Positions 1 through 10,808 of a DNA stretch of 64,000 bases are shown in pieces (position 1 is the first letter of the stretch; the number at the start of each line of letters is the position of its first letter). The notes below the pieces were generated by a model, which saw only the letters and a program-made list of their open reading frames with translations, made no database searches and was not told the DNA's origin. The translations under genes were made by a program, and so were the position numbers. Source of the stretch: Zingiber officinale (lineage: Eukaryota > Streptophyta > Magnoliopsida > Zingiberales > Zingiberaceae). The DNA lies in contig NC_055990.1 of the NCBI RefSeq assembly GCF_018446385.1, positions 25,381,891-25,445,890 of the forward strand. The letters run 5' to 3'.

Positions 1-2150
1 ATAAGGGCTTCATACTCAGCTTCATTGTTTGTAGCTCTATAATCCAGCCGGACGGATAAGTGCATCTTTTCTTCTTGGGGAGAGAGCAGCAGTACTCCAA
101 TCCCGCTTCCGAGCCGAGTGGACGATCCGTCCACAAATATTTTCCACATAGCTTCCGGCTTTGGATTCTGCACCTCGGTCACAAAATCTGCTAAAGACTG
201 CGCTTTCACTGCCGAGCGGGGTTGATATTGAATGTCGAATTCACTCAACTCCATTGTCCACTTAATAAGCCGTCCGGACGCTTCTGGATTCAATAATACT
301 CGTCCGAGTGGGCTATTAGTTTTGACAATGATGGTATGCGCCAGGAAGTATGGACGAAGGCGCCGAGCGGCGAGGACCAGAGCGAAGGCCAACTTCTCGA
401 GTCCAGTGTAGCGAGATTCAGCATCTTTTAAAATATGGCTCAGAAAATATACAGGCTTTTCTCCGCTCGCCCTCACTAATGCCGAGCCGACTGCTTGCTC
501 ATTTGAGGATAAATAGATACAAAGAGGCTCACCTACGGTTGGCTTGGCTAGCACAGGCAGAGAATTCAGATATGCCTTCAGTTCTTCGAACGCCCGATCG
601 CATTCTTCGTCCCAGTGAAATTTAGTGGCCTTGCGCAATATTTTGAAAAAGGGCAGGCTCCGGTCGGCAGTCTTGGAGATGAACCTGGAAAGAGCAGTTA
701 TCCGACCGGTAAAACGCTGCACTTCCCTCATATTTCTTGGAGGCGGCATATCTTGTAGAGCTTTCACCTTGCTGGGATTTGCTTCGATACCCCGCTCGGT
801 CACTATGTAACCCAAGAAACGCCCTCCCTTTGCTCCGAACAGACACTTCTGGGGATTTAGCTTGACTCCATATTTCCGTAGCGTTCAGAAAGTTTCCTCC
901 ATGTCTTCGAAGAGATCGGCCGCTCGGACGGACTTGATAAGAATGTCATCCACGTACACTTCCAGATTTCGCCCGATCTGCTCCTTGAACACTTTGTTCA
1001 TCAGACGCTGATATGTGGCTCCCGCGTTCTTCAATCCAAACGACATTACATTATAGCAGTAGGTGCCATTGGTTGTAACGAAGCTGACTTTTTCTTGATC
1101 TTCTGGGGCGAGCGGCACTTGATGATAGCCTTGATAAACATCGAGCATACATATCAGCTCACAGCCCGCGGTGGAGTCCACCAGTTGATCGATCCGCGGC
1201 AGAGGATAAAAGTCTTTCGGGCAAGCTTTGTTGAGATCCTGAAAATCTATGCACACTCTCCACTTATTGCCCGGCTTTGATACTAATACTACGTTTGCCA
1301 GCTAGCTCGGGAACTGTACCTCGCGTATATGGCCGGCCTCCAGGAGCTTCTCCACCTCCGCCCGGATGATGGCATTCTGCTCGGCGCTAAAATCCCTTTT
1401 TCTCTGCTTCACCGGCCGAGCGTCCGGTCGGACATGTAGCTCGTGCTGCGCTATGCCCGACGAAATTCTAGGCAGCTCATGCGTCGACCAGACGAAGACA
1501 TCACAGTTTCTCTGAAGGCATTTGAGCACTTCCTCTTTCTGGTTGGCCTCCAGATCGGACGCAATGAAGGTCGTGGCCTCCGATCGGGTCGGGTGAATCT
1601 GCACTTCCTCTTTTTCTTCATAGATCAAAGAGGGTGGTTTTTCAGTGATAGCGTTTACCTCGATCCGGGGCGTCTTCCGAGCGGAATTGGCTTCTGCTCG
1701 GACCATCTCGACGTAGCATCGCCGAGCTGCTAGTTGATCTCCCCGTACTTCTCCCACTTTGTCCTCAACGGGGAACTTGATCTTCTGGTGGAAGGTGGAG
1801 ACGACCGCTCGGAACTCGCTGAGCGCCGGTCGTCCCAAAATGACATTGTATGATGAGGGAGAGTCGACCACCACGAAGTTTGTCGTCCGTGTCCTTCTGA
1901 GCGGCTCCTCTCCCAATGAGATAGCCAGTCGGATCTGTCCGACCGGCTGAACTTCGTTGCCCGTAAACCCATAAAGGGGGGTCGTCATGGGCAGCAGCTC
2001 GGCTCGGTCAATTTGTAATTGATCGAAGGCCTTTTTGAACATGATGTTGACCGAGCTTCCTGTGTCAACAAAAAGGCGATGTATTGTGTAATTGGCTATT
2101 ACCGCTTTGATGAGAAGAGCGTCGTCGTGGGGGACTTCAACTCCTTCCAA
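1..2150 (-). pseudogene. Ty3/gypsy (Tat-type) pol: protease, reverse transcriptase, RNase H
   Basis: The polyprotein is read right to left. The aspartic protease motif LFVDTGSSVN lies near 2090-2060. The RT follows, with VLVSKPGNKWRV near 1280 and the catalytic YVDDILIKS near 950. A connection/RNase H region follows, then the archaeal-type RNase H with FVDGSSTRLGSGIG and NNEAEYEA at 1-150. The reading frame stays open from about 884 to position 1 and runs off the window. I see two breaks: a TAG at 1302-1304, in a context where Trp is expected, and a TGA at 885-887. Apart from these the pol is well preserved, so the insertion is fairly recent. Integrase should lie left of the window. The protein would copy element RNA into cDNA in virus-like particles. 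The Tat assignment rests on similarity to the second element at 9315-38950 and is by eye. Confidence 0.9.
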
Positions 2151-3616
2151 GTCCCTGGGCCCGAAACTGATTTCGGGTCCGCTCGCCCATTCTTGGCTAC
2201 AGGCGACCGCATGGATCTGGAGCTGCGGACACTCGCCTTCCTTGCTCGGTTGGAGTCGCCTCCGGTCGGCCCGCCAGCAATAATGTTGATCTCGCCTCGG
2301 GAAGTATTACTTCTATTTTCTTCTTCCCGAGCGGACGGTCGGGGCCGTTCCCTAGACATCCGGAGATTCTCCCGCCTCGGAGAGCGATGTCGCTTGGGAG
2401 TCTGTTGTTGTCGCCTGTCAGCTATCGTCCGATCGGATTCCCGAGGCCTTTGTCGCCTGTCGGCTGATGGCGATCGACGATCGCCTCTACTGGGAACGGG
2501 GTGGGCAATTAGAGGAAGACTCCGGCAATCCCTGGTGTTATGTGTGTCCGTCCGGTGGAAGGAGCAGAACATTTCTTCTTTGGCTTGGGCCGCGCGGCGG
2601 CTACCTCTTGCACGTGGGACCTAGCATGGGGGGAGCGGATTGCTTCGGCCCTCGGTCCTCTGGGTGGCTGATGAGCGGCGTGCGGCTTCCACTCGGCAGG
2701 AGGAGCCCGCTCGGTTGGAGTTTCTTTTTTCCGGGCCGCTTGGGCTTCCTCTACGTTGATGTATTCGTTTGCCCGGTGTAGCATGTGGTCGTAGTCTCGG
2801 GGCGGCTTCCGAATGAGTGACCGGAAGAAATCCCCATCTACGAGGCCTTGTGTGAAGGCATTCATCATGGTCTCCGAGGTGGCCGTTGGAATGTCCATGG
2901 CCACTCTGTTGAACCGCTGGATGTAGGCTCGGAGCGATTCACGGGCTTCCTGTTTGATGGCAAACAGACTAACACTGGTTTTTTGATAGCGCCGACTACT
3001 TGCGAAGTGGTGGAGGAAGGTCGTACGGAAGTCTTTGAAGCTTGTGATAGATCCGTCCGGCAACCTCCGAAACCACCGTTAAGCCGATCCAGAGAGGGTG
3101 GTCAGAAAAATTCGACACTTCACCCCATCTGTATATTGGTGAAGGGTAGCCGTATTGTCAAATTTACCCAAGTGATCATCCGGGTCGGTGGTTCCATTGT
3201 ATTCACCGATCGCCGGGGGCACATAGTGCTTTGGCAGAGGGTCCTTCAAGATGGCCTCACGAGGCGGCGATTGACCTCGGGCGGGTGTCGCTCGGGCCTT
3301 TTCTGTTATCCCGTATTGGTACTTCATCTGACGAAGAGCCTCTATCGCGATTAGCTGCTGCGGCTTCGGGAGGAGTGCGGAAGAGAGCTCGATGGAATGG
3401 GACCGTGGCCTGTGGTGCTTCCGCTCGGCCACCTGATGCTGATGTGGCTTGCTGCTCAGGCCGCTCGGCTGGTGCCTTCTGTTTTTGTTCCACAAGCTTA
3501 GCGGCCCTCAACTCGATCAGAGCGTCAAGTTCCTCCGTGGAAAGCGTCACCGTGTCTGTCGTCGGCCTCGTCCATTGTTTCGTTCGGATGCGGGGCGTTC
3601 CCACGATCGGCGCCAA
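2151..3616 (-). pseudogene. Ty3/gypsy (Tat-type) gag
   Basis: This is the capsid/nucleocapsid part of the same minus-strand element. The retrotransposon gag core is seen in about 3500-2700 (AIGEYNGTTDPDDHLGKF, then FKDFRTTFLHHFASSRRYQK and AYIQRFNRVA). A CX2HX4HX4C knuckle (CSFHRTDTHNTRDC) lies near 2565-2525. The frame changes several times (near 3530, 3080 and 2570), so gag is frameshifted. A possible ATG is at 3575-3573, but that frame stops quickly. The neighbouring frame that carries the conserved STEELDALIELRAAKL segment is the real one. Gag lies directly downstream of the LTR at 3618-4475, as expected for a gypsy element read on the minus strand. Confidence 0.85.
3609..3615 (-). other. 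Primer binding site of left gypsy element
   Basis: On the minus strand TGGCGCCGATCGTGGGA follows the LTR end after a 2-bp spacer. TGGCGCC is the usual start of PBSs in this group. The next bases differ from the tRNA-Asp complement, so the exact primer tRNA is uncertain. Confidence 0.6.
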
Positions 3617-3617
3617 T

Positions 3618-4475
3618 TGATCTGTCAGAAAATGAATCAGCGGACCGGGCGCGTGGCGCTCTCGAGTCAGCGATGTAGATCTCGGCGGGTCGTCGAACTT
3701 CGGCGAACACTGCAGTCGGTGGAAGGAGTTCCCGGCGGCGACCCTCCGACGCTCAAGTCAGGCAAGCTAACAGTGAAGAAGTGGCTCCAAAAATTGTAGA
3801 ACGCGTACCTCCGGTGAAGTATAAGGTTCCTTATATAGAGCGGTGAAAGAGCTCACGCACACCTACCGAGGCAAATACGTGTCCTTAGCCCATACCTCAG
3901 TATGTGTTTGTCAGAAGGCTTACCTGACACCATACTGCTACAGTCCAGGCACATCTTCGATGAGACAGCAGAACATCTTGCCGCCAGATTTGGAGTATGG
4001 CCTAGTCATAGGACTTGACAGCTGTCATAAGATGTTCCTTGTCCTTCTCTCCCTACTCCATGCCGGGGCGTCCGGCCGGCCGACACTCATCTCTCGTCTG
4101 GCCAGCCGACACTCATCTCACGTCCGGCCGTCCGGCACTCACATCACGTCCGGCCCTCCATATGCATCGGTATGCTGGGGAGATCCTCGGTAAGGTGTTA
4201 TGTGGGGACTGCTAGCAGTATGTTACCTTATGTCTACGGCCGAGCATGACTTCCGCTCGGCCCTTCGTTACTGTTCAATCGAGCGCTGGAACCCCGACCC
4301 CTGTCGGGGCGCCTTTTGCCATCGGTTATTCACCGGTCGACCGGCCGGGAGGTCGGCCCATCCTTCTCCGGTCGGCCGACCGGTCCGCCCTTCTCCGGTC
4401 GGCCACCTGGCCCTTTGACTTCCACGTGGCGTTGACCCCTCAAAATGGGGGTCCCCTGTTCTAACCGCCGGATCA
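3618..4475 (-). repeat. 5' LTR of left Tat-type gypsy element
   Basis: The 858-bp LTR is bounded by TGATC at the left and GGATCA at the right, so the minus strand reads TGATCC...GATCA. A TATA box lies on the minus strand (plus-strand TTATATAG at 3831-3838). It is GC-rich, with CCGGCCGG-type stretches around 4060-4410. The other LTR is outside the window, so age and target duplication cannot be judged. Its terminal bases and the adjacent gag match the family at 9315 and 38160, although the LTR bodies differ. Confidence 0.8.
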
Positions 4476-4902
4476 AATACGAACACACCTTCCAGCCTTT
4501 GAAAGTGCCTTTGCTAGCCGTTAGCTGAGGATAAAGTTTTATCCTCGATGGATAAAACTCTATCCAATGGAAGGTGCCTTGGACCTCATTGGAGGCGCCT
4601 TCAAGTTATGGATAACTTTTCTAGGGGCTATAAAAAGACCTAGGAAATAATTATCAACTCTTGTATTCATTTCCTAGTAACTTTCTGAGCTTTCAATGAG
4701 TGTAAGAAGCTTCTCCACCTTCAATGAAGGAGACTTTTTAGTGCTTTTATTTACCTTGGATTAACAACCACCTACGTTGTAACCAAGTAATTCTTTTGTC
4801 TCTTCTTTCTAGTTGTTAATTTAATTTAGTATATTTGTGCTACTAATTAGAGTTGAAAGATCGAGAATTCACCCCCCTCTTACCGACCTCATTGCACCGA
4901 CA
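4476..4902 (+). repeat. 3' part of an LTR, plus orientation
   Basis: The stretch has a TATA-like box (CTATAAAAAGACC near 4630) and ends in the ACCCCCCTCTTACCGACC type of 3' terminus common to plant LTRs, closing with CGACA at 4902. The 5' half is missing at 4475, where the gypsy LTR begins. The simplest reading is that the gypsy element inserted into a solo LTR and the other half lies left of the window. Confidence 0.55.
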
Positions 4903-5235
4903 ATCATTACTCCTAATAATAAGTATATCATCTACATATAGACACAAGATGATATAGTTATTCTCTGTGACTTTTATGTACACACATTTATCATATTCAT
5001 TAATTTTGAATCCATATTCCTTTATACATTGTCAAATTTCTCATGTCACTACTTTGGCATTTGTTTTAAATCATATAATGATTTTATCAATCTACAAATC
5101 TTAATTTTATGTCCTAGCACAGAAAATCCTTTAGGTTATTCTATGTAGATTTCTCTTCTAAATCCCTGTTGAGAAAGGTTATCTTTACATCCATCTAGTG
5201 TATTTTCAGATTCCATAGAGTGGCAATAGCGAACA
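4903..5235 (-). pseudogene. Ty1/copia reverse transcriptase remnant
   Basis: Translating the minus strand gives the copia RT landmarks MDVK.TFLNRDLEEK near 5205-5165 and LCLYVDDILII near 4950-4920. Several stops lie between them. It is the C-terminal side of the same decayed element whose integrase and gag are at 5741-7600. About 0.9 kb of pol between the two parts is missing and an LTR fragment lies there instead. Confidence 0.75.
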
Positions 5236-5740
5236 AGGTGGCCTGAATCGCTGGACCTGAAAGTGATCCATAACAACGACTCTAAGACGAGGTGCCTGTT
5301 CGACACCAAGGTGGCCCGGCCGCCCAGAGTTTAGACGCCCGGAGTCCGGGCACTTGGACTTGATCCAGGCTCTTGGACAGGGTCAACTTAGAGTTGACTT
5401 TATCCGGCTTTGTCTCCGATCGCTTGGGTGATTCTCTGGCCATCCAAAGTTGAGCTCACTCGAACCCAAATCCGGCTTTCTCTCCTCGAACAGTCTTCTG
5501 CTCCGGCTTCTCGTCCTTTAGAAGTATCATGTGCGTCTTTCTCGTTCCACTGGCGTACTCTTCCACAACTTCTCATCCCTCGGATGCACCAAGCCCATCT
5601 ACTCGCTTCTCGTGCTATCCTTCTCGTCTACTACATCTTCTGCTCAACTTCTTGTATTCGTAAGTTCCTACACACTTAGACACACGAATCAAAATATAAT
5701 AAGTCCTAACTTGACTTGGTTGATCACATCAAAACTAACA
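5236..5740 (-). repeat. LTR 5' fragment, minus orientation
   Basis: On the minus strand it starts TGTTAGTTTTGATGTGATCA at 5740, a typical copia LTR 5' end, and continues as GC-rich sequence. The far end does not show a clear CA terminus and no 5-bp target duplication matches. I infer an LTR insertion later truncated by a deletion that also removed host copia pol. Confidence 0.55.
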
Positions 5741-7600
5741 CGGGTTACTTACACAGACTTTAATAGAAGAGCATTCATCATCTCCTTTAAAGTTTGGTTC
5801 TTTCACTCAACAACTCCATTTTACTGAGGAGTTTAAGAGGTTGTTGTTTTGTGTTTGATTCCATATTCAACACACAACTCAACAAATGATGAAACATATT
5901 TACCGTCTCGATCACTTTGAACTACCTTAATCTTCTTATTAAGTTTATTTTCAATCTCATTCTTATAGAGACTGAATTTCTCTATAGCTTCATCTTTACT
6001 TTTGAGAAAATACACATAACAATATTTTGTATTATCATCTATAAAAGTGAAGTATTTATTTTCACCACGCGTCAATGTACTTTTTAGGTTACACACGTCG
6101 GTGTGAATTAGGTCGAGTGGTTTGTTGCTTCCTTCAACATATTGAAAGGATGACCTTGTCATTTTTACTTCAATATAAATTTCACACTTGTATTTTGGAT
6201 CAAGGGAGAATGTAGGTATACTTTGAATGTTAATTAATCTATGCAATAGATCATAGTTAACATGTCCTAATCTACTATGCCATAAATATGAAGACTCAAG
6301 TATATAAGTGGAAGAGTTTACAATTTTATTAACCGTAGGCATAATTGTCATTACACTAAGCTTAAATAGTCCATCGGTTGCATAACCCTTTCCTAAAAAC
6401 ATTCTATTTATAGACAAAACAACTTTGTCTGACTCAAAAATAATACGAAAATCATGCTTGCTCAAAAGTGATTTAGATACTAGATTTTTCTGAATCTCCG
6501 GAACATACAATACATTGTTGAGAGTTAATTCCTTGCCCGAGGTCAATTTCAACACCACTTTTCTTTGGCCCATGATGTATGAGGTTGCTGAGTTCCACAT
6601 AAATAATTTTTCTCTATCTTTGATTTCCTCAAAGTTGTGGAGCAACTCCTTATTACAGTAGATATGTTTGGTGGCTTCAGTATGATCCACCATTGTCATG
6701 GGTTTGAATCCACAAAGTTCAGTTCAGAGACCACGGTGAAGAGGTCATCCATTTTTGATCTCTCATTCAGGTTTACCTCCTACTTCTTTTTTGGATTTTT
6801 GTACTCTAAAGATTTGTGATCACTCGACCATAGTTGATACACTTCTCAGAGAATTTCTTGTTTATGCCTCCTCTAGTCCCATCTTGGAAGTGTTGAGGTT
6901 CTTCCGTTTTGAGTTTTGACCACACTCGATCACGTTGGCTTTCATAGAAGGTTGAGAGAACAATTTCTCTCTAAACTCTTGTTATCTTCTTCAATTCAAA
7001 GTCTAACAATGAGTTCTTCCACATTTATCTCCTTCTGCTCGTACTTTAGGTACTTTTTGAAGTCCTTCTAGCCCGGAGGTAGCTTTTCAATGATTGCAAC
7101 CACCTAGAAGGTTTCATTCAAAACTATACCTTTCGAGTGAATCTCATACAAGATCACTTGAAGCTCCTGGATTTGACTGATAACCTCTTAGAATCAACCA
7201 TCTTATAGTCCAAGAATTGACCCACAATGAATTTCTTAGCCCTAGTATCCATTGTCTTGTACTTCTTGTCCAAGGACTTCCATAATTTCTTAGCCATTCT
7301 CTTCATGCTATACACAACGTACAACTAGTCAGCAAGATAGTTGAAGATGTAGTTTCATCAAAGGAACTCAGAATGAGTCCATGCCTCCACTGCATTGATA
7401 GTGTGAAGATTATCATCCTCAGTTTGCTTGGGAGGGTTCTTGATCAAGAATCAGGCCAGAATGAGCATGATTAAGTAGAAGAGCATCTTTTACTGTCACC
7501 TCTTAAAGTTCAACCCAGTGAACTTCTCTGGCCTTTCCCTATGGTTAATTGGAACATTCCTAATTGGGATAGAGGGGGCCTTCGCGTGATGAGTCTATTG
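5741..7600 (-). pseudogene. Ty1/copia gag, protease and integrase remnant
   Basis: Reading right to left: UBN2-type gag near 7330-6980 (AKKLWKSLDKKYKTMDTRAK; the CCT CCG GGC segment of KLPPG*KDF near 7080), then the protease/GAG-pre-integrase region (LWHSRLGHVNYDLLHRLI near 6290), then the integrase core (DLIHTDVC, YFTFIDDNTKYCYVYF, SDRDGKYVSSF, then NGVVE.KNQTLKEMMNA at 5830-5770). The longest open piece is 5833-6699. Gag has many stops and is older than the other elements here. I see no bases to assign it to a named lineage. Confidence 0.8.
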
Positions 7601-7664
7601 CACCTCAACACTTTTTGAGATCGTCTCAACAGAATCGAATATGTTTTAAGATTGTTGAAAAATA

Positions 7665-8531
7665 TGTTGCCAGAGATTTTTGGAAAAAAATATTGAATTT
7701 ATAATCTAAATTCAGACTTATTTGTTGAGAGACTTGAACTGATAATTTTAAGTTGTTGGCTGAGGGTCGGGTCCTTTTGGTGAGTCCTCTGACTAAGTCT
7801 CGAGTGTCGAGTGTTGAGTGACCGAGTCCGATTGTTGAGTGGCTGAGTCAAGAAAGTAATTCTGTAGAGTTGGAAGGACATAGCTAAATCAGGAAGCAAG
7901 TCTATTGAGTAGGGAAGCACATTGTCCAAGTCGGTCAAATGTCTGACTGAGCAGTCAAAATTACAAACTGAGTGTCCATGTAGAGTAATGAGAATTAAGG
8001 AGTCGAGGTCTGTGTTTAGCACATATTCCTTAAAATAGATTCATCCCACCTCCGCAGTGCTTTGAAGTTTTCATGAGTCATCTATTTCCCAAGATATAAC
8101 GACAAAATCGTAATCTCCACCAAACACTGGTGGTCACAATGAACTAAAAAAAATACTCGAATGCTATCACCTGGATTTTGTCGAGTGGAAGAAACAAGCA
8201 ATAGAGAAGAAGAAGAAGAAAGGGGATAGGAAGGTGGATGGAAAAATTTTTAATCTTTTTTTTTTAATATTTTATTCCCAAGACTCATGATCTCTTTTAT
8301 GAGGGTGCACCACCAATGAAACGACAAAAATAAATAAAAAATCTCTATACCTCCTGGGCATCTACATGTGAGAGAGAGTATCTCCTAATGTATTTATTCA
8401 TAAAATATATTCTTGTAAAATAATATAAACCAATCATCAAGTCTTTAAACTTCCAATGCAGGACTAAAGTTTTATGCACAATGAAGTCTCCTTTATCTAT
8501 TCCACCATTTTCCATTTATATTTTTCCAACA
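7665..8531 (-). repeat. Probable 5' LTR of the decayed copia element
   Basis: On the minus strand it starts TGTTGGAAAAATATAAATGG at 8531 and can end GGCAACA at 7665, giving TGTTG...CAACA ends and about 867 bp just upstream of the copia gag. No tRNA-Met primer site follows it, so the inner boundary is tentative. Confidence 0.4.
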
Positions 8532-9314
8532 ATGTTGGCTTGTCAGATAGACAGAGCTGAGCTAAAGGAGTCGAGCGGACCAAGTAGGGAGGTGTGTCGG
8601 CCGTCAAAACGGTGAAGTTTTTCATCTTGGCTTACCTAAATTAAATGGCAAACCTTCTTTTTTCGGATGACCCGAGTGGAGGTGATATGATTAATCCATC
8701 CGAACTTTGTCCTTCATCTCAGTAAGACTATTGAATCTCTCAATACACTTGGAGACTTTCAATACTCCCCCTATCAATGTTGAAGAGACTAACCAAAGAA
8801 TTTTGTTTCTCTTAATTCCCGGTAAAATCATACCTCTCTTGCATGAATCAATCATGGAGATTTCTTCCATGAGTGAGACTGGTAGACAAGGTGCTTCAGC
8901 TCCTTCCTACAAAACTCTTCACATATATCCCCAGATTTCTTCATCACCTCTCGACCACAACAATTGATGGCGAGACTTCCATGGCGGTCATCTCTACCTC
9001 CGCCATGAACTATGGGTGACTTCCAAGAAGCCAGAGAAGCTCGCTCTTCTTCCCCTCCAATGACGACAGAGAAGGAATCAAATGCCCAAGCGAATAAAAT
9101 GAGAAAGTAGATCCTCTGATCTACTGTTCAAAGAAGGGGCCACTTTTATATATTAGTTAGGAGTAATGATCCATACTTATTTTACAGCTAGAGACTATTA
9201 TTTCTCATCAATATATACAAGTGGCTCTCCTCTAATCTGAAAAAGAAATGAACCAGAAGATATGGGCTGATAAAAGAGAACAGATTCTCTGGTCTACTTA
9301 ACTGGTATAGACAA
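8532..9314. other. Unassigned interval
   Basis: I see no gene, RNA or element boundary here. The short open frame at 8707-8967 has no recognisable motif. Confidence 0.5.
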
Positions 9315-10107
9315 TGATCCCGTCCGGGTGCTGAGTCGACAGACGCTGGGGACGTGGCGCTCTCGTTGACGGCGTATGAACTTCCGACTGGCGTGAGCCT
9401 CCGGTGAGAACCTGCAAGCACAAAATCGAGCCAGGAAGGGGTTCCCGGCGACAGCCATTCGACGCTTAAGTTAGCTCCTGCGAGAAGAGATCGAAGCAGA
9501 GTAACAAGAATGAAGACTGTAGCTACAGTAGATGAGAATGCATACCTCTGTCGAAGGTTGGGGGCCCTTATATAGGGCTCCCCGAGGGTGCGTGCACGCT
9601 TTCCGAGGTATGCACGCTCCTCAAAGCATACCTAGAAATGGTCATGTCAGAAAAGTGCGCCTGACACCGTACTTCAATTGTCCGAGCATATCCCTGACGT
9701 GACAGTGGAAGCTTCCATCATACGATTCTCTGTCTGGTCCGGCCGCCGCCCATGCCATATGTCGGTGGCACTTGTCTCGAGGAAGATATAGCCAGATGTT
9801 ATTTTTGTCAACATCGGGCCGAGCGGAAGGGACGCTCGGTCCGTTAGTCACCCGGTCGTTCGATGGGCATCACGGCTGAGCCGATCGGGTCATCCACTCG
9901 ACCGAGGGCGACTGGCGCGGTCCTCTGAACAAAAGGAGTCCTGCTTAGCTTGTGAGCGTCGGAAGCTCGGCATAATGACCGAGCTGTTAAAGCACCGGCT
10001 CGGACACTGTCCGAGCCGATCTCTCAGGTAGGTTGACTTTGACTGCGACCGCCACAGGGCCGTTGGCCATTATCCGGGCGGGCCCCCCCTTTCTTACCAC
10101 CGGATCA
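9315..10107 (-). repeat. 3' LTR of nested gypsy element
   Basis: The 793-bp LTR has TGATCCCGTC at the left and CCGGATCA at the right, and matches 38160-38950 throughout. A TATA box is in the CCTATATAAGG stretch near 9570-9580 (minus). The minus strand just upstream of the LTR, GAGAAGGAGG, could serve as polypurine tract. Confidence 0.88.
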
Positions 10108-10808
10108 CGTGCCTCCTTCTCAAGTCTAGTCGAAGGAGGTTGTAAGTCCGACTGACTGGACTAGTCTGCCGACACAGGGTCGACCGGTTAGGGAAGCCGA
10201 GCGGCCCTAACACTACCTCATAACACCGACCGGAAGCGTGCCCACTATCACTTGGCAGAATTTTTACTGATTGGTTTGCCTATCTGAAGATGGTCAGCGA
10301 TGGCCTGCCTCAGATCTCCTCGGAATGCTCGCAAATCCCGTCCATTAGGGCCGAGCACGTGGCCACGCCCTTGTAATGGCATTCATTAAATGCCCTCCTA
10401 TGATTGACAGTCAGTTGGCACCGCCGCTGTCATCGCACGCTCGAAGCGACAGGCTTGATGTGACCTCTGGTGGTTTGAATTCAACGATGCGATTTGTGTC
10501 TTGGGGCTCGTGACCTAGATCGAACGGCTCCTCTCGGCCGAACCTCTTTTTTATAAAGTCATCGTGTTGTCTCTGCTTCATTTCGCAGTCTTCGCGTTTT
10601 GGTGCTCCGGCTATTCGGTGCTCATCGCTCCGCCGACGATTTGTGTTCCGGGCTCCGTCGATTCATGCATTTCTTCCATCCTCAGTGAAAGGCCATTGCT
10701 CCTTTTTGTCTTTGCCTCTCTTTCTCTCGTCTTTTTGAGCTTTTAGTGTTTCCCCATCATTTTTTTCATTGACCTCCCTATATTCTCGCTTTCTCCACTG
10801 TTACGGCG
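10108..10808 (+). promoter_or_regulatory. Leader/promoter region of the antisense extra gene
   Basis: This 700-bp GC-rich stretch separates the 3' LTR from the extra gene. A TATA-like TTTTTTATAAAG lies near 10548-10559, in the right orientation and about 250 bp before the ATG at 10809. I infer an internal promoter; nothing else coding is visible. Confidence 0.35.

Noticed and set aside
4015..4486. Several overlapping frames in GC-rich DNA
   Set aside because: They lie inside the gypsy LTR in multiple frames on both strands; GC richness leaves few stops.
9315..10107. A solo gypsy LTR unrelated to 38160-38950
   Set aside because: Orientation, length and sequence match the right-hand LTR, and integrase and RT of one element lie between in order, so a single nested element is simpler. 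The unmatched outer flanks leave some doubt.
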